Shown piece by piece: positions 25,334 through 34,006 of a stretch of 45,829 bases of DNA (positions are counted from its first letter, which is position 1; each line of letters starts with the position of its first letter). Both the position numbers and the translations under genes were made by a program. The stretch covers positions 1 to 45,829 of the forward strand of contig NZ_JANZKU010000032.1 in NCBI RefSeq assembly GCF_025642785.1, given 5' to 3'. The notes below the pieces were generated by a model. The model did no database searches. It worked only from the letters and a program-made list of their open reading frames with translations, and was not told the origin of the DNA. This DNA comes from Pseudomonas sp. RIT-PI-AD. GTDB lineage: Bacteria; Pseudomonadota; Gammaproteobacteria; Pseudomonadales; Pseudomonadaceae.

Positions 25334-27589
25334 TCATAGCGACGCATATTTCTTGCGCAGCCGGGTGCGGATCAGCTCTGCCAGGGTGTTCATCACGAAG
25401 GTGAAGCTGAGCAGCACCAGCGCGGCGAGGAACAGCACCCGGTAGTGGGTGCTGCCGACTTCCGACTCCGGCATTTCCACCGCGACGTTGGCGGCCAGGG
25501 TGCGCAGGCCCTGGAAGATGTTCACGTCCATGATCGGCGTGTTGCCGGTGGCCATCAGCACGATCATGGTCTCGCCCACCGCGCGGCCCATGCCGATCAT
25601 CAGCGCCGAGAAGATCCCCGGGCTGGCGGTGAGGATCACCACCCGGGTCAGGGTCTGCCAGGGCGTGGCGCCGAGCGCCAGGGAGCCGAAGGTGAGGCTG
25701 CGCGGCACGCTGAACACCGCGTCCTCGGCGATGGAGAAGATGTTCGGGATCACCGCGAAGCCCATGGCCAGGCCCACCACCAGGGCGTTGCGCTGGTCGA
25801 AGGGGATGCCGCGGTCGTGCAGCCAGACGCGCATGTCGCCGCCGAAGAACCAGTTCTCCAGGTAACCGCTCATGCCCAGCGCCAGGGCGCCGACCAGCAG
25901 GATCACCGGGATCAGCAGCGCCGCCTCCCAGCCGTCCGGCACGCGCAGGCGGATGCGTTCCGGCAGGCGGCTCCAGGCGAAGGCGGCGAGCAGGATGCCC
26001 AGGGGCATCAGCAGCAGCAGGCTGAAGATCCCCGGCAGGTGGCCTTCCACGTAGGGCGCCAGGAACAGCCCGGCGAAGAAGCCGAGGATCACCGTCGGCA
26101 GCGCCTCCATCAGCTCGATGATCGGCTTGACCTTGCGGCGCATGCGCGGGGCCATGAAGTAGGCGGTGTAGATCGCCGCGGCGATCGCCAGCGGGGTCGC
26201 CATCAGCATGGCGTAGAAGGCCGCCTTGAGGGTGCCGAAGGTCAGCGGCGAAAGGCTCAGCTTGGGTTCGAAGTCGGTGTTGGCGGAGGTGGACTGCCAG
26301 ACGTAGCGCGGCTCGTCGTAGCTTTCGTACCAGACCTTGCCCCACAGCGCGCTCCAGGAAATCTCCGGGTGCGGGTTGCGCAGGTTGACCGGCTGGAACT
26401 GCCCGGCGCGCTCCAGAAGGATGCGGTTGGCCCGCGGCGACAGGGCGCCGATGCCGGCGCCGTCGAGCACCGACTGGGTCAGCAGGGTGCGGTGCGCGGT
26501 GCTGTGGAAGACCCCCAGGGTGCCCTTCTCGTCGAGGGCGAGGAAACCCTTGCGGCGTTCCTCGGGAAGAATCTGGGTGATCGGCGCGTCGCCGAGCTGG
26601 AACTCGCGGACGAAGGTCAGCCGGGATTTGCCGTTCTTGTCGCGGACCATGAACCACTGGCGGATGCCGCCGGCGGAGTCGCCGATCATCAGCGAGATGC
26701 CGCCCAGCAACGGGCTGGCGGTGGTCACCCGGGCGTCGCCGTCGAGCAGCGCATAGCGGCCGTTGAGGGTCTTCTTGCGCAGGTCGAAGACATCCGCGGT
26801 GGCGGCGCCGTTGATCACGTACAGCCAGAGCTGGCGCGGGTCGATGAGGATGGCGCGGATCGGGTCGGCGATCTGCGGCAGGTCCAGGCGGGTTTCCTCC
26901 AGGCTGCTCTCGCCGGTGAGGAGGTTCTCCCGCCGCTCGAAGCTCAGGGCGTGCAGCTCGCTGCCGGTGGAGCCGCTGACCAGCAGGCTGGTGCCGTTCA
27001 GGCTGGCCGCGACGTGCTCCAGGGGCCGGCCGCGGGGGTCGAGGACCACCGGTGTCTCGCCCAACGGGTATTCGATGTCCGGGGTGATGATCTTGCGGTT
27101 GTCCGGGTAGCTCACCTTGTAGTTGACCTGGAAGGCCAGGGCCTTGCCGTCGGACAGGCCGACCAGCGCACGGCGGCTGCCGGGTTCGTCCTCGGCCACC
27201 GAGACGATGCTCACGCCTTGCGGGATCGGCAATTGCAGGCGGCTCAGGGCGCGGGCGTCCTTGAGATCGAAGAACTGCAGGTGGCCGAGGCGATCCAGGC
27301 GCATCGCCACCTGGTTCTGCTCCTCGATGGCCAGCAGCAGCGGGCGTTCCTCGCTGCCCAGCCAGGCCGGCTGCAACGCCGGGCGCAGGGTCAGCTCGGC
27401 ACCCTGGAAGATCGGCAGCACCACGTGGGCCAGGTAGAAGAAGATCAGGGTGATGGCGCCCAGCACGGCCAGGCCGCCGATGGACACGTACCAGCGCGCC
27501 AGGCGGTCCTTGAAGGCACGGACGCGGCGCTTGCGCTGCAGAGCCGGCGTGTTGAAATCCAGCCGTTGCGTATTCTCAGAAGCGGTCAT
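25334..27589 (-). CDS. pstC: Phosphate ABC transporter permease PstC, with beta-propeller-like insertion
   Basis: A 751-residue permease, against about 319 in E. coli. An N-terminal cytoplasmic tail and helix (YVSIGGLAVLGAITLIFFYLA) are followed by some 350 residues (about 80-430) of repeated beta-strand segments such as LDRLGHLQFFDLKDARAL, DPRQLWLYVINGAATADVFD and KGFLALDEKGTLGVFHST, which read like propeller blades. The permease domain then resumes (LTFGTLKAAFYAMLMATPLA) and contains the EAA loop FGSLALGATPWQTLTRVV. The insertion should face the periplasm, where it could contact PstS or report substrate. The ATG at 27589 is the natural start. It heads the pstC-pstA-pstB-phoU unit, with its own Pho box. 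Confidence 0.96.
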   Translation of the reverse strand: MTASENTQRLDFNTPALQRKRRVRAFKDRLARWYVSIGGLAVLGAITLIFFYLAHVVLPIFQGAELTLRPALQPAWLGSEERPLLLAIEEQNQVAMRLDRLGHLQFFDLKDARALSRLQLPIPQGVSIVSVAEDEPGSRRALVGLSDGKALAFQVNYKVSYPDNRKIITPDIEYPLGETPVVLDPRGRPLEHVAASLNGTSLLVSGSTGSELHALSFERRENLLTGESSLEETRLDLPQIADPIRAILIDPRQLWLYVINGAATADVFDLRKKTLNGRYALLDGDARVTTASPLLGGISLMIGDSAGGIRQWFMVRDKNGKSRLTFVREFQLGDAPITQILPEERRKGFLALDEKGTLGVFHSTAHRTLLTQSVLDGAGIGALSPRANRILLERAGQFQPVNLRNPHPEISWSALWGKVWYESYDEPRYVWQSTSANTDFEPKLSLSPLTFGTLKAAFYAMLMATPLAIAAAIYTAYFMAPRMRRKVKPIIELMEALPTVILGFFAGLFLAPYVEGHLPGIFSLLLLMPLGILLAAFAWSRLPERIRLRVPDGWEAALLIPVILLVGALALGMSGYLENWFFGGDMRVWLHDRGIPFDQRNALVVGLAMGFAVIPNIFSIAEDAVFSVPRSLTFGSLALGATPWQTLTRVVILTASPGIFSALMIGMGRAVGETMIVLMATGNTPIMDVNIFQGLRTLAANVAVEMPESEVGSTHYRVLFLAALVLLSFTFVMNTLAELIRTRLRKKYASL

Positions 27590-27634
27590 GGTGTCGGGGC
27601 CCGGTCATTCATGCGCACACCCTAGAGGGGTTGT

Positions 27635-27663
27635 GTGACAGAAAAATTACACTCGAGTGACGT
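27635..27663 (-). promoter_or_regulatory. Pho box array upstream of pstC
   Basis: Read on the minus strand, three 7-nt direct half-sites with exact 11-nt period: ACGTCAC (27663-27657), GTGTAAT (27652-27646) and CTGTCAC (27641-27635), with spacers TCGA and TTTT. The last two form a near-ideal Pho box. A weak -10-like TAGGGT lies at 27623-27618. This gives pstC-pstA-pstB-phoU its own PhoB-dependent start besides read-through from pstS. Confidence 0.8.
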
Positions 27664-27666
27664 GAC

Positions 27667-27696
27667 GACGCCCACCACTGCGCAGTGGCGGGCGTC
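27667..27696 (-). terminator. Hairpin between pstS and pstC
   Basis: A 30-nt hairpin starting 29 nt after the pstS stop. Its arms are a 7-bp outer stem (GACGCCC/GGGCGTC) and a 6-bp inner stem (CCACTG/CAGTGG) joined by one position. That position is A-C in plus-strand RNA but G-U in minus-strand RNA, so it is fully paired only in the pstS transcript. No T-run follows. It likely stabilises the pstS mRNA end or causes partial termination. Confidence 0.7.
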
Positions 27697-27724
27697 TCCG
27701 GCTTCCTTGCCGCGATGTCGCGTG

Positions 27725-28693
27725 TTACAGGCCCAGATCCTTGCGGGCCTTTTCCACTACCTTGCTCGGCAGCGGGATGTAACCGTCCTTGACCACCACT
27801 TCCTGGCCCTGCTTGGACAGGACCATCTTGACGAACTGGGCCTCCAGGGGCTCCAGCGGCTTGTTCGGCGCCTTGTTCACGTAGACGTAGAAGAAGCGCG
27901 CCAGCGGGTACTTACCGGAGAGCGCGTTGGCCTCGTTGGCTTCCTCGATCTCGCCGCCTTTCTTCGACAGCGGCACCGCACGCACGCTGGCGGTCTTGTA
28001 GCCGATGCCCGAATAGCCGATGGCGTTCACCGTGCTGGAGATCGACTGCACCACCGAGGCGGAACCCGGCTGCTCGTTGACGTTGGAACGGAAGTCGCCT
28101 TTGCACAGGGCTTCTTCCTTGAAGTAGCCGTAGGTGCCGGAAACCGAGTTGCGCCCGAACAGCTGGATCGGCTTGTTCGCCCACTCGCCGGTGAGGCCGA
28201 GGTCGCCCCAGGTGTTCAGCTCCTTCTCGCCACCGCACAGGCGGGTGCTGGAGAAGATCGCGTCGACCTGCGCCAGGTCGAGGCTCTTGATCGGGTTGTC
28301 CTTGTGCACGAAGACCGCCAGGGCGTCGATGGCGACCGGCACGGCGGTGGGTTTGTAGCCGTACTTCTCTTCGAAGGCCTGCAGCTCGTTGTCCTTCATG
28401 GTGCGGCTCATCGGGCCCAGGTTGGCGGTGCCCTCGGTGAGCGCCGGCGGCGCGGTGGAGGAACCGGCGGCCTGGATCTGGATGTTGACGTTCGGATAGA
28501 GCTTCTTGTATTCCTCGGCCCACAGCGTCATCAGGTTGGCCAGGGAGTCGGACCCCACGCTGGACAGGTTGCCGGAGACCCCGGTGGTCTTTTCATAGGT
28601 CGGCAGGGCCGGGTCGATGGCGGCAACCGCGTTAACGGCGCTCACGCCAGCAGCGGCGAAGGTGAGGGCCGCCATCAAACGCTTCAATTTCAT
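27725..28693 (-). CDS. pstS: Phosphate-binding periplasmic protein PstS
   Basis: A 322-residue secreted solute-binding protein of the high-affinity phosphate importer. The signal peptide is [25 protein letters not shown]. Phosphate-binding loops are visible: [11 protein letters not shown] near the mature N-terminus, [13 protein letters not shown], then [10 protein letters not shown] and [18 protein letters not shown]. It is of the Pseudomonas PstS type, also known from phosphate-binding DING-like proteins, rather than the E. coli sequence class. AGGAG precedes the ATG. It is the first gene of the minus-strand pst region, with a strong Pho array upstream and a hairpin downstream. Confidence 0.96.
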   Translation of the reverse strand: MKLKRLMAALTFAAAGVSAVNAVAAIDPALPTYEKTTGVSGNLSSVGSDSLANLMTLWAEEYKKLYPNVNIQIQAAGSSTAPPALTEGTANLGPMSRTMKDNELQAFEEKYGYKPTAVPVAIDALAVFVHKDNPIKSLDLAQVDAIFSSTRLCGGEKELNTWGDLGLTGEWANKPIQLFGRNSVSGTYGYFKEEALCKGDFRSNVNEQPGSASVVQSISSTVNAIGYSGIGYKTASVRAVPLSKKGGEIEEANEANALSGKYPLARFFYVYVNKAPNKPLEPLEAQFVKMVLSKQGQEVVVKDGYIPLPSKVVEKARKDLGL

Positions 28694-28733
28694 GCCTTAC
28701 TCCTAGCGGAAAGGGTGGGATGGAACGGGGGCC

Positions 28734-28788
28734 AGTATCGACAGGCCCGATGAACACTCTATGACCGCTTTATGACGTTTGGATGAAT
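28734..28788 (-). promoter_or_regulatory. Four-half-site Pho box array and -10 of pstS
   Basis: On the minus strand four 7-nt direct repeats occur with exact 11-nt period: ATTCATC (28788-28782), CGTCATA (28777-28771), GGTCATA (28766-28760) and GTTCATC (28755-28749). This allows two PhoB dimers in tandem. A -10-like GATACT lies at 28739-28734, some nine bases further on, as expected for a PhoB-class promoter. The array also lies 51 bp upstream of the divergent dehydrogenase gene. Confidence 0.85.
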
Positions 28789-28838
28789 GGCCAGTACGCG
28801 ACGCATGGAGCGTCGTGGGCCCGAGAGGAGATCGACCG

Positions 28839-30152
28839 ATGACCATGCTGCGCCCCGCTTCGCTCGCCCTGCTCGCAGCCGCCCTGGCCGGCTGCGGCGA
28901 GAACGCCACCCTGACGGTCGCCGCCGGCACCGGTCCGCGCCCGCAGCTGCCGGCGCCCAACGCCACCCTGCTGCCCACCGTGAACATCGCCCCGGCGGTG
29001 GGCTGGCCCGCCGGCACCACGCCGCGGGCGGCCGAGGGGCTGAAGGTGAACGCCTTCGCCAGCGGCCTCGACCACCCGCGCTGGCTGCACGTGCTGCCCA
29101 ACGGCGACGTGCTGGTGGCGGAAAGCAACGCGCCGGAACAGCACGACGGCGGCTTCAGCCTGAAGAAATGGGCCTCCGGGCTGGTGATGAAACGCGCCGG
29201 CGCCGGGGTGCCCAGCCCCGACCGTATCACCCTGCTGCGCGATGCCGACGGCGACGGCGTGGCGGAAATCCGCACGGTGTTCCTCCAGGGCCTGCACTCG
29301 CCGTTCGGCATGGCGCTGGTCGAGGACCAGTTGTACGTGGCCGACACCGATGCCCTGCTGCGCTTCCCCTACCGCAGCGGCGACACCCGTATCGAAGCCG
29401 CCGGCAGCCCGCTTACCGACCTGCCGGCCGGGCCGATCAACCACCACTGGACCAAGAATGTCATCGCCAGCCGCGACGGCCGCCTGCTGTACGTGACCGT
29501 CGGTTCCAACAGCAACGTGGCGGAGAACGGCCTGGACCAGGAAGAAGGCCGCGCGGCGATCTGGGAAGTGGACCGCGCCAGCGGGCACAAGCGGCTGTTC
29601 GCCAGCGGCCTGCGCAACCCCAACGGCATGGCCTGGGAACCCCGGAGCGGCGCGCTGTGGACGGTGGTCAACGAGCGCGACGAGATCGGCAGCGACTTGG
29701 TGCCGGACTACACCACGGCGGTGCGCGACGGCGACTTCTTCGGCTGGCCCTTCAGCTACTACGGCCAGCACCTGGACAGCCGGGTCGAGCCGCAGCGGCC
29801 GGACCTGGTGGCCAAGGCGCGGATGCCGGACTATGCCCTCGGCCCGCACACCGCGTCCCTCGGCCTGGCCTTCGCCTCCGGCACCGCGCTGCCCGAACGC
29901 TTCCGCGAAGGCCTGTTCGTCGGCCAGCACGGCTCCTGGAACCGCGAGCCCCACAGCGGCTACAAGGTGATCTTCGTGCCCTTCGCCAACGGTCAGCCCA
30001 ACGGCGAACCGCTCGACGTGCTGACCGGCTTCCTCGACTCGAAGCAACAGGCCATGGGCCGCCCGGTGGGGGTCGCCGAGGACGGCAAGGGCGCGCTGCT
30101 GGTCAGCGACGACGTCGGCAACGCCATCTGGCGGGTCACGGCGAAGGACTGA
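28839..30152 (+). CDS. PQQ-dependent sugar dehydrogenase (sorbosone/glucose dehydrogenase-like) lipoprotein
   Basis: A 437-residue predicted lipoprotein. [20 protein letters not shown] gives a lipobox with Cys near residue 19. The rest is a six-bladed propeller of the soluble-glucose/L-sorbosone dehydrogenase type: [67 protein letters not shown] and GQHGSWNRE near the end. The R-D-E, N-G-x-x-W and H-G-S-W-N-R blocks match PQQ/Ca-site regions of that family. The start has GAGGAG upstream. Substrate is unknown. It is divergent from pstS across 145 bp that contain the Pho array, so PhoB control is possible. Confidence 0.85.
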   Translation: MTMLRPASLALLAAALAGCGENATLTVAAGTGPRPQLPAPNATLLPTVNIAPAVGWPAGTTPRAAEGLKVNAFASGLDHPRWLHVLPNGDVLVAESNAPEQHDGGFSLKKWASGLVMKRAGAGVPSPDRITLLRDADGDGVAEIRTVFLQGLHSPFGMALVEDQLYVADTDALLRFPYRSGDTRIEAAGSPLTDLPAGPINHHWTKNVIASRDGRLLYVTVGSNSNVAENGLDQEEGRAAIWEVDRASGHKRLFASGLRNPNGMAWEPRSGALWTVVNERDEIGSDLVPDYTTAVRDGDFFGWPFSYYGQHLDSRVEPQRPDLVAKARMPDYALGPHTASLGLAFASGTALPERFREGLFVGQHGSWNREPHSGYKVIFVPFANGQPNGEPLDVLTGFLDSKQQAMGRPVGVAEDGKGALLVSDDVGNAIWRVTAKD

Positions 30153-30253
30153 GCGGCGCGACCGCCGCTACCGGTCAGCCGCGCTCGCCGAGCAGGCGTC
30201 CAATCCGGCGCGGCTTCGCCCGGGCAGCCTCGGATGAGGGCTTCGCCGTGGGC

Positions 30254-31537
30254 TCAGCGGCCGCGGCGCAGCAGGTAGACCCCGACCGCCAGGCCCAGCC
30301 CGCACAGCGCGATCACGTAGTAGGCCGGGCCCAGCGGGCTGTACTTGAGCAGCAGGGCCACGGCCATCGGGGTCAGCCCACCGAAGATCGCGTAAGACAG
30401 GTTGTAGGAGAACGACAGCCCGGAGAAGCGCACCACCGCCGGGAAGGCCTTGACCATCACGTAGGGCACCGCGCCGATCACTCCGACGCAGAGACCGGTC
30501 AGGGCGTACAGCGGCATCAGCCACTGCGGGTGCACCCGCAGTTGGGTGTAGAAAGTCCAGGACGTCGCCGCCAGCAGCAGGCTGCCGACGATGAAGGTGC
30601 GCCCGGCGCCGAAGCGGTCGGCCAGCGCGCCGGCGAGGATGCAGCCGCCGGTGAGGAAGAGGATCGCCAGGCTGTTGGCGCGCAGGGCGGTCGCCGCGTC
30701 GAAGCCGTAGGCGCTCTGCAGGACGTTGGGGGTCATCAGGATCACCACGACGATGCCGGCCGACAGCACCCAGGTCAGCAGCATGGACAGCACCACCGCC
30801 TCGCGGTGATCGCGGACCACCGTCTTCAGCGGGATTTCCTCCGCCAGCGCCTTGCGCATCTGCAGTTCGGCGAATACCGGCGTCTCGTGCAGCCAGCGCC
30901 GCAGGTACACGGAGAACAAGCCGAACACCCCGCCGACGATGAAGGGAATCCGCCAGGCATAGGCCTGCACTTCCGCGGCGTCGTAGAGGCTGTTGATCAG
31001 GGTGGCCATCAGCGAGCCGAGCAGGATGCCGAAGGTCAGCCCGCTGGTGAGAGTGCCGCAGGCGTAGCCGATATGCCGGGGCGGCACGTGCTCGGCCACG
31101 AACACCCAGGCGCCAGGTACTTCGCCGCCGATGGCGGCGCCCTGGATCACCCGCAGCAGCAACAGCGCCAGGGGCGCGAGGATGCCGATCTGCGCGTAGG
31201 TCGGCAGCAGGCCCATCAGCAGGGTCGGCACCGCCATCAGGAAGATGCTCAGGGTGAACATGCGCTTGCGCCCGAGCAGGTCGCCGAAGTGCGCCATCAC
31301 GATGCCGCCCAGCGGCCGGGCCAGGTAGCCGGCGGCGAAGATCCCGAAGGTCTGGAACAACCGCAGCCATTCCGGCATGTCGGCGGGGAAGAAGAGCTTG
31401 CCGACCACGGTGGCGAAGAACACGAAGATGATGAAATCGTAGAATTCCAGCGCGCCCCCCAGGGCGGACAAGGAAAGGGTCTTGTAGTCGCTGCGGGTGA
31501 GCGCGCGCGGCGCGGAACTGTCGGGCACGGAGGACAT
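30254..31537 (-). CDS. MFS transporter, metabolite:H+ symporter (ProP/ShiA-like) family
   Basis: A 427-residue twelve-helix permease. The N-terminal half has the family signatures ALGGALEFYDFIIFVFFATVVG, RPLGGIVMAHFGDLLGRKRMF (MFS motif A) and RVIQGAAIGGEVPGAWVFVAEH. The central loop carries RRWLHETPVF, typical of the metabolite:H+ symporter subfamily that includes citrate, alpha-ketoglutarate, shikimate and proline/betaine carriers. Substrate cannot be told from sequence. Start at 31537 (MSSVPDSSAP). A similar gene follows pstS in PAO1 (PA5370, recalled). A 6-bp hairpin (CGTCGC/GCGACG, 31567-31582) lies in its leader. Confidence 0.9.
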   Translation of the reverse strand: MSSVPDSSAPRALTRSDYKTLSLSALGGALEFYDFIIFVFFATVVGKLFFPADMPEWLRLFQTFGIFAAGYLARPLGGIVMAHFGDLLGRKRMFTLSIFLMAVPTLLMGLLPTYAQIGILAPLALLLLRVIQGAAIGGEVPGAWVFVAEHVPPRHIGYACGTLTSGLTFGILLGSLMATLINSLYDAAEVQAYAWRIPFIVGGVFGLFSVYLRRWLHETPVFAELQMRKALAEEIPLKTVVRDHREAVVLSMLLTWVLSAGIVVVILMTPNVLQSAYGFDAATALRANSLAILFLTGGCILAGALADRFGAGRTFIVGSLLLAATSWTFYTQLRVHPQWLMPLYALTGLCVGVIGAVPYVMVKAFPAVVRFSGLSFSYNLSYAIFGGLTPMAVALLLKYSPLGPAYYVIALCGLGLAVGVYLLRRGR

Positions 31538-31958
31538 GGCGTTAGGCTTCTCATTGGAAAGTAGGACGTCGCTGGCGCGACGCTGCCGCACGATAGCAAA
31601 TTGATTCGGGCAGACCCAGCGCCACCCCGCCTCCGGGAAAAGCCGCCGCGGCGGTCGTCGGCGGCCGGCACGCCCGATATACTGCGCCTCGACGCGACCC
31701 TCTGCGACGGGCCTGTCCCGGGCCGTCCGGGCGAAAAAGCACGCCGCGCGCCGTGGAAACTGCGATAGTGCGTCGACGAGCGATCCTGGTGGTGGGCGGT
31801 CCGGCCGCGAATCCGCTTTTTCGCCCACGGGATTCGCCCGCCGCGCACCGACGCCGGCGCCGCGCACATCCCGTCGCGTCAGCTGTGACAGGCAAGCCCC
31901 GAGCACCTTCGCCGGCGGCGCCGAACATGAGAAATCGCGGGGTAGAGGCACCCCAGGC
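31538..31958. other. Divergent intergenic region, no gene seen
   Basis: These 421 bases between the MFS and thioesterase genes hold no convincing coding frame. A good -10 hexamer, TATACT (31678-31683, plus strand), is visible but without a clear -35. An extended -10-like TGCTATCGT reads leftward near 31590-31600. The rest is GC-rich with frequent short inverted repeats of no clear role. Confidence 0.5.
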
Positions 31959-32360
31959 ATGATCGAACTCGAACAAGAAGATCCCATTCCCCAGGGCGAC
32001 CTGGCTTTGCAGATCACCGCGCTTCCGCGGGAAACCAATGGCTTCGGCGACATCTTCGGCGGCTGGCTGGTGGCGCAGATGGACCTCGCCGGCACCGCCA
32101 TGGCCAGCAAGGTCGCCGGCGGCCGGGTAGCCACGGTGGCCATCGACCGCATGGCCTTCCTGGTCCCGGTGGCGGTGGGCGCGCAATTGTCGTTCTACAC
32201 CCAGACCCTGGAGATCGGCCGCAGCTCGATCCAGATGCTGGTGGAAGTCTGGAGCGACGACCCGCTTTCCAGCGAATGGCGCAAGGTCACCGAGGCGGTG
32301 TTCGTCTTCGTCGCCATCGACGGCAGCGGGCGCACCCGGCCGGTCCCGCCGCGCCGCTGA
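31959..32360 (+). CDS. Acyl-CoA thioesterase, hotdog fold (YciA-like)
   Basis: A 133-residue single hotdog domain that hydrolyses acyl-CoA. The family block TNGFGDIFGGWLVAQMDLAG contains the catalytic-type Asn and the Asp of the long helix (MDLAG). VATVAIDRMAFLVPVAVGAQ and VTEAVFVFVAID complete the fold. Length matches YciA-type enzymes. The ATG at 31959 begins MIELEQEDPI; upstream context is weak, with GAGGCACCCC as a poor ribosome site. Chain-length preference is unknown. A candidate hairpin (CCTCGGC/GCCGAGG, 32381-32402) follows the stop. Confidence 0.92.
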   Translation: MIELEQEDPIPQGDLALQITALPRETNGFGDIFGGWLVAQMDLAGTAMASKVAGGRVATVAIDRMAFLVPVAVGAQLSFYTQTLEIGRSSIQMLVEVWSDDPLSSEWRKVTEAVFVFVAIDGSGRTRPVPPRR

Positions 32361-32507
32361 GGCCGGGGCGCCCCGCTCGACCTCGGCAGAGGCGCGCCGA
32401 GGCGACTCGCGACGACGCGCCTCCCGCCGCATGCCTTCGTCGGCCGGGAACCCCGGCCGCCGCGCGATGCCCCACGCATGACCATGACACGCCAGACAGG
32501 AGTCCCC

Positions 32508-33431
32508 ATGCAGCAGCCCCCGCACGCCCCTTCCCCGTCGGTCGAGCGCCTCGACCTGGACGAGCTGACCTGCTGGCGCCTGCGCCACGGCGGCACCGAG
32601 CTGCTGGTGACGCAACAGGGCGCGCAGGTCCTGCGCTACGGCCGCGACGGCGAAGCGCCGTTGATCTGGCTGAGCGAGCAGGCGGCCTACCGCCGCGGCC
32701 AGTCGGTGCGCGGCGGGGTGCCGGTGTGCTGGCCCTGGTTCGGCGACCTGCGACGCAATCCGCCGGCGGTCCAGGCACATTACCAGGGCGACGAGGCGGC
32801 CCCCGCCCACGGCCTGGTACGCGGCATCGACTGGCGCCTGCACGGCGTGGAACACAGCGCCGAGGCGGTGCAGCTCGCCTTCGTCCTCGACAGCCGCGAG
32901 CATCCCCTGCCGAACTGGCCGGAGGCCTGCGAACTGACCCTGCGCATCCGCCTCGACGAGCGCCTGCACCTGAGCCTGGAAAGCCACAACCTGGGCGAGC
33001 GGCCGATTACCCTGAGCCAGGCGCTGCACACCTATTTCGCCGTGGGCGACGTGACCCGGACGCGGGTGGAGGGCCTGGAGAACGCGCCTTACCTCGACAC
33101 CCTGAAAGACTGGCAGCGCTGCCGCCAGGACGACGCGCCCGGCTTCGACGGCGAGACCGACCGCATCTACCTGGAGGTGCCGCCGCGCCTGAGCATCCTC
33201 GACGAGGCCTGGCAGCGCCGCATCCACCTGGAAAGCCACGCGTCGCATTCGGCGATCCTCTGGAACCCCTGGATCGACAAGGCCAAACGCCTCAGCCAAT
33301 TCGCCGACGACGCCTGGCGCGGCATGCTGTGCATCGAGACCGCGCGGGTGATGGACGACGTCCTGGTGCTCCAACCCGGCGAACGCCACGCCATGGGCGT
33401 CACGCTCTGGAGCGAGGCGCTGCCGGGCTGA
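32508..33431 (+). CDS. D-hexose-6-phosphate mutarotase (YeaD-like aldose 1-epimerase family)
   Basis: A 307-residue galactose-mutarotase-fold protein. Family features include APLIWLSEQA, then VRGGVPVCWPWFGDLRRNP, the active-site His in PAHGLVRGIDWRL, the second His in SQALHTYFAVGD, VEGLENAPYLD, WNPWIDKAKRLSQFAD and the catalytic-type Glu in MLCIETARV. It interconverts alpha and beta anomers of hexose 6-phosphates. The ATG at 32508 is preceded by AGGAG at 5 nt, better than the upstream in-frame ATG at 32478. No sugar-metabolism gene is adjacent. Confidence 0.92.
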   Translation: MQQPPHAPSPSVERLDLDELTCWRLRHGGTELLVTQQGAQVLRYGRDGEAPLIWLSEQAAYRRGQSVRGGVPVCWPWFGDLRRNPPAVQAHYQGDEAAPAHGLVRGIDWRLHGVEHSAEAVQLAFVLDSREHPLPNWPEACELTLRIRLDERLHLSLESHNLGERPITLSQALHTYFAVGDVTRTRVEGLENAPYLDTLKDWQRCRQDDAPGFDGETDRIYLEVPPRLSILDEAWQRRIHLESHASHSAILWNPWIDKAKRLSQFADDAWRGMLCIETARVMDDVLVLQPGERHAMGVTLWSEALPG

Positions 33432-33541
33432 GCCGCGATCCACTGGGCGGACCGAAACCAGGAACGCCGCGCCGCCAGCCCGGAAATCCAACCCGCTTCA
33501 AGCCCGCCCCGCCGGGCTCGTCACGTCATCGGAAACCAACC

Positions 33542-33991
33542 ATGTCCAAGTCCTCGCGAGACCGGCCCGAACCCCAGGAAACCCTGCAAGGGATGCTGTG
33601 CAGCCTGGCCGGCCTGGTTTTCCTGGTCATCGCCGGGTTCTGCTACGCCAGCCACGTGGCCTTTCTCGAGCGCGCCGAGCGCGCGGAGGGCGTGGTGGTG
33701 AAGCTCAATGCGGGCGCCGCGCACCCGGAGATCGAGTTCACCAGCCGAGCGGGGGCGCGGGTGTCCTACCCCCAAGGCGGATTCCACGGGTCTTATGAGG
33801 TCGGCGAGCGCGTCCACGACCTCTATGACCCGGCCTCGCCGGGCAACACCGCGACCACCGATTATTTCGGCGCCCAATGGAGCGGGGTGATCATCACCCT
33901 GGCCCTGGCAACGGGGTTCCTCGCCCAGGGCCTCTATAAGATCTACTGGGTGCGCGCCGCGCGCCGGCGTGGGCCCGCCCCGGCCCGGTAG
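33542..33991 (+). CDS. DUF3592 membrane protein
   Basis: A 149-residue protein with an N-terminal helix (MLCSLAGLVFLVIAGFCYAS), a small beta-rich loop domain (AEGVVVKLNAGAAHPEIEF, SYEVGERVHDLYDPASPGNT) and a second helix near the C-terminus (WSGVIITLALATGFLAQGLY). The sequence A.G.V and V.v.YdP..P..a belongs to the DUF3592 pattern. The loop should lie outside the membrane. Function is unknown. It is convergent with the next gene, 15 bp away. Confidence 0.82.
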   Translation: MSKSSRDRPEPQETLQGMLCSLAGLVFLVIAGFCYASHVAFLERAERAEGVVVKLNAGAAHPEIEFTSRAGARVSYPQGGFHGSYEVGERVHDLYDPASPGNTATTDYFGAQWSGVIITLALATGFLAQGLYKIYWVRAARRRGPAPAR

Positions 33992-34006
33992 CGCCTGGGT
34001 CGGCCC

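Noticed and set aside
23227-27625. Very long plus-strand frames (725 and 726 residues) across pstA and pstC
   Set aside because: Antisense to firmly identified permease genes. No signal, domain or ribosome site supports them.
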